From Aeromicrobium sp. (lineage in GTDB: Bacteria; Actinomycetota; Actinomycetes; Propionibacteriales; Nocardioidaceae), in assembly GCA_014377785.1 (NCBI GenBank), contig JACMOZ010000039.1:1-53583 (forward strand): a stretch of 53,583 nucleotides of DNA, written 5' to 3'. The notes under the pieces are model-generated. The model worked only from the letters and a program-made list of their open reading frames with translations. It was not told where the DNA came from and did not search any database. The translations under genes were made by a program, and so were the position numbers. Positions 50,402-53,583 of the stretch are shown here, one piece after another; the first letter of the stretch is position 1, and each line of letters begins with the position of its first letter.

Positions 50402-50462
50402 GCTGGGAGTGACGTTTGACCGGCGACACGCCGAGAAATCCCTGCCAAACGTCACGCTCAGC
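50402..50462. terminator. Interrupted palindrome, copy 4 of the GTGACGTTTGG family
   Basis: Arms GCTGGGAGTGACGTTTG (50402-50418) and near complement (50446-50462) between convergent crcB and the thioredoxin-fold gene. The right arm, reversed, reads CCCGCTGAGCGTGACGTTTG, the same as the left arm of copy 2. Confidence 0.7.
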
Positions 50463-50475
50463 GGGGAAGTGAGGG

Positions 50476-51279
50476 TTAGAGCTTGGCGGCGGTGATGGCC
50501 TTCTGGATGTCGGCGACGCCGGCCATGGTTGCCTGACCGTCTTGCTCCGGTCCTTCGACGGCCTTGCCATCGACCCAGATTGTGGGCGTCCCGGACACCT
50601 TCTTGCCCTCGGCATCCTTCGTCTTCGCAGTGCTGGCGCTCGTGCCTAAAGACCACGTCATGTAGGTCTCGTCTGTCACGCAGCGGCCAGCACCAGCTGC
50701 ACCGACCTGCTTGGCATAATCGGCCAGTTGGGAGTCGGGCAATCCGTCGCTGTTTTCCTTCGGCTGGTTGGCAAACAACAAGTCATGAAACGCGCTAAAC
50801 GCCTTGGCGCCCTGGTCCTCGTAGACGCACATCGCCGCGCTCAGAGCGCGACTTGCATACCGTGAACTGCTCGGCGTATCCAGTATGGAAATCGGCCGAT
50901 ACTCGATCGAGATCGCACCGTCCCTAACCTGCTGATCGAGGAACTCGCCGTTGGTCTTCTCAAAAATCTGACAGATCGGGCATTGGAAATCTTCGTAGAC
51001 GACAACGTTGACCGGATTGAGGTTGGTCGGGGCTGTGCCCGTCGCAGCCTCCTGGCCAAAGACGATCCCGCCATCGCTGGTAAGGGATTTGGGAGTGACC
51101 AACGGACCCGTGTCCTTATCGCCCCCGGAGCTGAATGCCCACGCGCCGAGACCAACGAGCACAACCACTACCACAACGATGGCGACTGTGATGAGGCTGC
51201 GCTGCCGTTTATCGGCCTTCGCGCGTTCGAGACGCATCTGCTCGGCCCGTTCGGCCCGCTTGCGGCGATCGTTCGTCAC
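50476..51279 (-). CDS. Membrane-anchored DsbA-like thioredoxin-fold protein
   Basis: A 267-residue protein. A charged N-terminus (RKRAERAEQMRLERAKADKRQR) precedes one membrane helix (about 30-50), then an extracellular DsbA-type domain with CPIC (VYEDFQCPICQIFEK, near 100), and the cis-Pro loop SGTPTIWVDGKAVEG. It probably makes or shuffles disulfides in exported proteins. GTG start. A paralogue lies just upstream (51310-52095) with the same layout, so the pair arose by duplication. Confidence 0.87.
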   Translation of the reverse strand: MTNDRRKRAERAEQMRLERAKADKRQRSLITVAIVVVVVVLVGLGAWAFSSGGDKDTGPLVTPKSLTSDGGIVFGQEAATGTAPTNLNPVNVVVYEDFQCPICQIFEKTNGEFLDQQVRDGAISIEYRPISILDTPSSSRYASRALSAAMCVYEDQGAKAFSAFHDLLFANQPKENSDGLPDSQLADYAKQVGAAGAGRCVTDETYMTWSLGTSASTAKTKDAEGKKVSGTPTIWVDGKAVEGPEQDGQATMAGVADIQKAITAAKL

Positions 51280-51309
51280 AGTTTCCCCGTGTCTTTATGC
51301 CCTGGGCGT

Positions 51310-52095
51310 TTATGCCTTGGCGGCAGCGATGGCCTTCTGCAAGTCAGCAACCCGCGGCAACGAAGCCTGACCGTTTTGCGCGGGGCCTTCGACCTTTTTG
51401 CCGTCGATGACGATGGTTGGCGTTCCGGTGTAGCCGGCCTTACCGAAAGCTTGGGTAGAATTCTTTATCCACGGATCGAATTTCCGCGACTTGATGCAGG
51501 TCGTCAGGTCGCCAGCTCCGGCCTCCTTGGCGATGGCGCCGAGTTTGGCGTCGTCCAGTCCGGGTCCACTTTCGGATGACTGATTGACATACAAAAGTTC
51601 GTGCATTCCGGCGTATGTCTTGACGTCGGTCGTGTCCAGCACACACAGCGCCGTATTGAGGGCGCGGCTGGAGTATTCGTCAGTGGCAGCACTGTTGAGG
51701 AACGAGATCGGCCGATACTCGATGGTGATGTCGCCAGCCGCAACAGCCTGCTTGAGGAAAGGACCGTCAGCGGCTTCGAAGGACTTGCAGGCCGGGCACT
51801 GGAAGTCTTCGTAGACGATGACGCTGACCGGATCGGTGGAGGCTGTGCCAGTCGCGACCTTTGTATCGTAGACGATGCCGTAGTCCTCGGTGGTGTTCTT
51901 GGGCGTGACCAAGGCGGTGCTGCGCTTGCCTTGATCCGATGCCTGTTTGATCGCCCATCCACCACCGCCGATCAGGGCGAGAACCACCACGACAATCGCA
52001 ATCGTGATGCCGTTGCGCTGGCGCTTATCGGCCTTGTTGCGTTCGCGTCGCATTTGTTCTGCGCGGGCAGCTCGGTCCTGGCGTTCGTTGCTCAA
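51310..52095 (-). CDS. Membrane-anchored DsbA-like thioredoxin-fold protein, paralogue
   Basis: A 261-residue paralogue of the next gene: basic N-terminus (RAARAEQMRRERNKADKRQR), one membrane helix (about 30-47), then VYEDFQCPACKSFEA with a CPAC site near residue 100, and TGTPTIVIDGKKVEG. I use the TTG at 52095 because AGGAGAAG precedes it and the first residues then line up with the paralogue; a longer frame exists. Probably exported-disulfide chemistry, perhaps with the same partner oxidoreductase. Confidence 0.85.
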   Translation of the reverse strand: MSNERQDRAARAEQMRRERNKADKRQRNGITIAIVVVVLALIGGGGWAIKQASDQGKRSTALVTPKNTTEDYGIVYDTKVATGTASTDPVSVIVYEDFQCPACKSFEAADGPFLKQAVAAGDITIEYRPISFLNSAATDEYSSRALNTALCVLDTTDVKTYAGMHELLYVNQSSESGPGLDDAKLGAIAKEAGAGDLTTCIKSRKFDPWIKNSTQAFGKAGYTGTPTIVIDGKKVEGPAQNGQASLPRVADLQKAIAAAKA

Positions 52096-52215
52096 CGTCT
52101 TCTCCTGCTTGAAACGGTCATTGCTTCCAACGACAAGGCGCGCCGATTGGTTCCAACGGAGCCTATCGGGCACGACAAGGTTACTCGATCGAGGCAGGCG
52201 TTAGGCTGACTTCTC

Positions 52216-52830
52216 GTGAATGACAAGTTGGTATGGATCGATTGCGAAATGACCGGGCTGTCGCTGGAGACGGATGCACTGATCGAGGTGGCCGCCCTCG
52301 TGACGGACTTCGAACTCAACGTCATCGGCGAGGGAATCGACCTGATCATCAAACCCCCGCAGGCGGCGCTCGAGCAGATGAATGATCTCGTCACCAACAT
52401 GCATACGACGTCGGGATTGCTCGAAGACCTCGACAAGGGGCTGACGTTGCGCGACGCCGAAGAGGCAGTGCTCGCCTATGTGCGCGAATTCGTGCCCGAA
52501 CCGGGCAAGGCTCCGCTCGCGGGCAACAGCATCGGAACCGACCGGGCCTTCCTTGCCCGCGACATGGTCGAGCTCGTCGACCATCTGCACTACCGCGTCG
52601 TCGACGTCTCGTCGATCAAGGAACTCGCTCGCCAGTGGTACCCGCGGGCTTATTTCGCTTCGCCGTCCAAAGCCGGCAACCACCGGGCCCTCGCCGACAT
52701 CCAGGAAAGCATCGAAGAGTTGCGCTACTACCGCGCAGCTGTCTTTGTGCCCCAGCCAGGCCCCGACACCGACACCGCACGCGCGATCGCGGCAAATGTT
52801 GCCGGGTCGATCACCGGTGCCCAAGACTAG
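52216..52830 (+). CDS. orn: Oligoribonuclease
   Basis: A 204-residue DEDDh 3'-5' exonuclease that degrades di- to oligoribonucleotides, including pGpG. The motifs are WIDCEMTGL (near 7-15), AGNSIGTDRAFLARDM (near 102) and the final KAGNHRALADIQESI (near 152) with catalytic His and Asp. Actinobacterial Orn is often essential. GTG start at 52216. A hairpin follows at 52849. Confidence 0.95.
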   Translation: MNDKLVWIDCEMTGLSLETDALIEVAALVTDFELNVIGEGIDLIIKPPQAALEQMNDLVTNMHTTSGLLEDLDKGLTLRDAEEAVLAYVREFVPEPGKAPLAGNSIGTDRAFLARDMVELVDHLHYRVVDVSSIKELARQWYPRAYFASPSKAGNHRALADIQESIEELRYYRAAVFVPQPGPDTDTARAIAANVAGSITGAQD

Positions 52831-52848
52831 GCGTTAGACTTTCCACGC

Positions 52849-52872
52849 CGTGTGAGGCGTATGCCTCACACG
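52849..52872 (+). terminator. Hairpin after orn
   Basis: Perfect 10-bp stem CGTGTGAGGC/GCCTCACACG with GTAT loop. No T-tract follows, and tRNA-His begins 4 bp later, so it may instead mark the tRNA 5' border. Confidence 0.5.
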
Positions 52873-52875
52873 CGT

Positions 52876-52949
52876 GGTGGGCGTAGCTCAGTTGGTAGAG
52901 CACCGGCTTGTGGTGCCGGTGGTCGCGGGTTCAAGCCCCGTCGTCCACC
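52876..52949 (+). tRNA. tRNA-His (anticodon GTG)
   Basis: Includes the extra G at -1 opposite discriminator C, the tRNA-His identity mark. Acceptor GTGGGCG/CGTCCAC, anticodon arm CCGGC-TTGTGGT-GCCGG, T arm GCGGG-TTCAAGC-CCCGT. Confidence 0.95.
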
Positions 52950-52956
52950 CCACGGA

Positions 52957-53000
52957 TTGCCCCGGAATCCCCTGTGAAGTTGCAGGGCGTTCCGGGGCAA
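52957..53000. terminator. Hairpin after tRNA-His
   Basis: TTGCCCCGGAA (52957-52967) pairs perfectly with TTCCGGGGCAA (52990-53000), with an inner CCCTG/CAGGG extension. It lies between the tRNA and the convergent glpD end. Confidence 0.65.
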
Positions 53001-53031
53001 TGGCCTTTCTGGCTCAAATCGTGGAGAAGGC

Positions 53032-53583
53032 TCAGCTCGTGGTGACCGGCACGACGTCGGGGGCACCCAATCGGGCGGCATCGGCGGTCGCGTCGTCGGT
53101 CATCGTCTGGCTTTCACGCTCGGCCTCGACCCGCTTGAGGTAGTGATCGACTTCGTTGGCCTTCTGTGCGGCATCCCAGCCCAGCACGCCGCCCATGAGT
53201 TCGGCGACCTCGGAAGCTACTTCGGTGCCTCGGTCGAACGTCTCGATGGAGATGCGGGTACGGCGGGCGATAGCGTCATCGAGGTGGCGGGCGCCCTCGT
53301 GCGAGGCCGCGTAAACGATCTCGGCGCGCAGATAGTCATCGGCGCCGGTCAGCCCCTTGCCCAGATCCGGTTGCGCGTCGATCAGGTCGAGCAGCTCGAC
53401 GAGGAGCGAGCCGTAACGGTGAAGCAAGTGCTCGATTCGGCCGACATGCAGGCCGCTCGATTCGGCGAGCATCTGCCGCTGGTTCCATACGGCCTCATAA
53501 CCGTCGGCGCCGGGAAGCGGCACGGCTTCGGTGCAGCATTCGTGCACATTGCGATCGAGTTGAGAGGTCATCCCGTGCACTGC
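53032..53583 (-). CDS. glpD: Glycerol-3-phosphate dehydrogenase, C-terminal part (gene runs off the window)
   Basis: The last 183 codons of a GlpD/GlpA-type flavoprotein. The frame stays open to the window edge, so the N-terminal FAD domain is outside. Family text: PGADGYEAVWNQRQMLAESSGLHVGRIEHLLHRYGS (near the start), DDYLRAEIVYAASHEGARHLDDAIARRTRISIETFDRG, and VDHYLKRVEAERESQ near the end. It should oxidise glycerol 3-phosphate to dihydroxyacetone phosphate, feeding electrons to the respiratory chain. Confidence 0.85.
   Translation of the reverse strand, partial: AVHGMTSQLDRNVHECCTEAVPLPGADGYEAVWNQRQMLAESSGLHVGRIEHLLHRYGSLLVELLDLIDAQPDLGKGLTGADDYLRAEIVYAASHEGARHLDDAIARRTRISIETFDRGTEVASEVAELMGGVLGWDAAQKANEVDHYLKRVEAERESQTMTDDATADAARLGAPDVVPVTTS

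Overview
The window looks like chromosomal DNA of a high-GC actinobacterium. The evidence is a giant single-chain type I fatty acid synthase with its own holo-ACP synthase, a mycothiol-dependent nitroreductase-type protein, an actinobacterial RpiB with Glu in place of the catalytic Cys, a DUF5302 protein, Orn, group II truncated globin, and many GTG starts and ATGA/GTGA overlaps. I cannot name the genus. All family assignments come from reading motifs; no search was run.

Layout: 1-1460 holds two head-to-tail IS481-type elements (the left one cut by the window edge) beside tRNA-Pro. 1577-2536 has a small kinase-like gene, a DUF5302 gene and tRNA-Gly with a strong terminator. 2610-5666 is a molybdate operon (HTH-TOBE regulator, modA, modB, modC). 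5690-11323 holds a YdeI-like gene, a SpoIIE-type phosphatase, nei, rpiB, an esterase and two clearly decayed genes (an SDR and a CDP-glycerol transferase-like gene). 11523-18658 holds a thiol-redox protein with a glutamate-cysteine ligase, PepN, a DUF559 protein, MscS and globin.

18739-41720 is a lipid region. It contains a thioesterase, biotin carrier and carboxyltransferase operon; a divergent fabG, phosphotransferase and TetR operon; FAS I with AcpS; a LysR gene; a secreted M4 protease; an acyl-CoA dehydrogenase, thiolase and SDR operon opposite a TetR gene; and yceI opposite marR. Paired TGAGG-N4-CCTCA palindromes precede both the carboxylase operon and fas, which suggests one regulator sets malonyl-CoA supply and its use together. 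A second operator (CTAAGCGC..GCTTAG) is shared by the fabG and acyl-CoA dehydrogenase promoters.

41827-53583 holds EttA, an SSB paralogue, a coupled pair of dynamin-like GTPases, a PrsW protease, tRNA-Arg, a decayed secreted-protein gene, a fluoride-riboswitch-like leader ahead of two fluoride channel genes, two tandem membrane-anchored thioredoxin-fold proteins, Orn, tRNA-His, and the C-terminal part of GlpD at the edge.

The strongest unusual signals are the paired fas/accD operators, a dispersed family of interrupted palindromes with GTGACGTTTGG arms at gene 3' ends, a short repeat inserted inside coding genes, recurrent 15-bp tandem duplications, an 80-bp tandem duplication that links genes by stop/start overlaps, and the riboswitch candidate.
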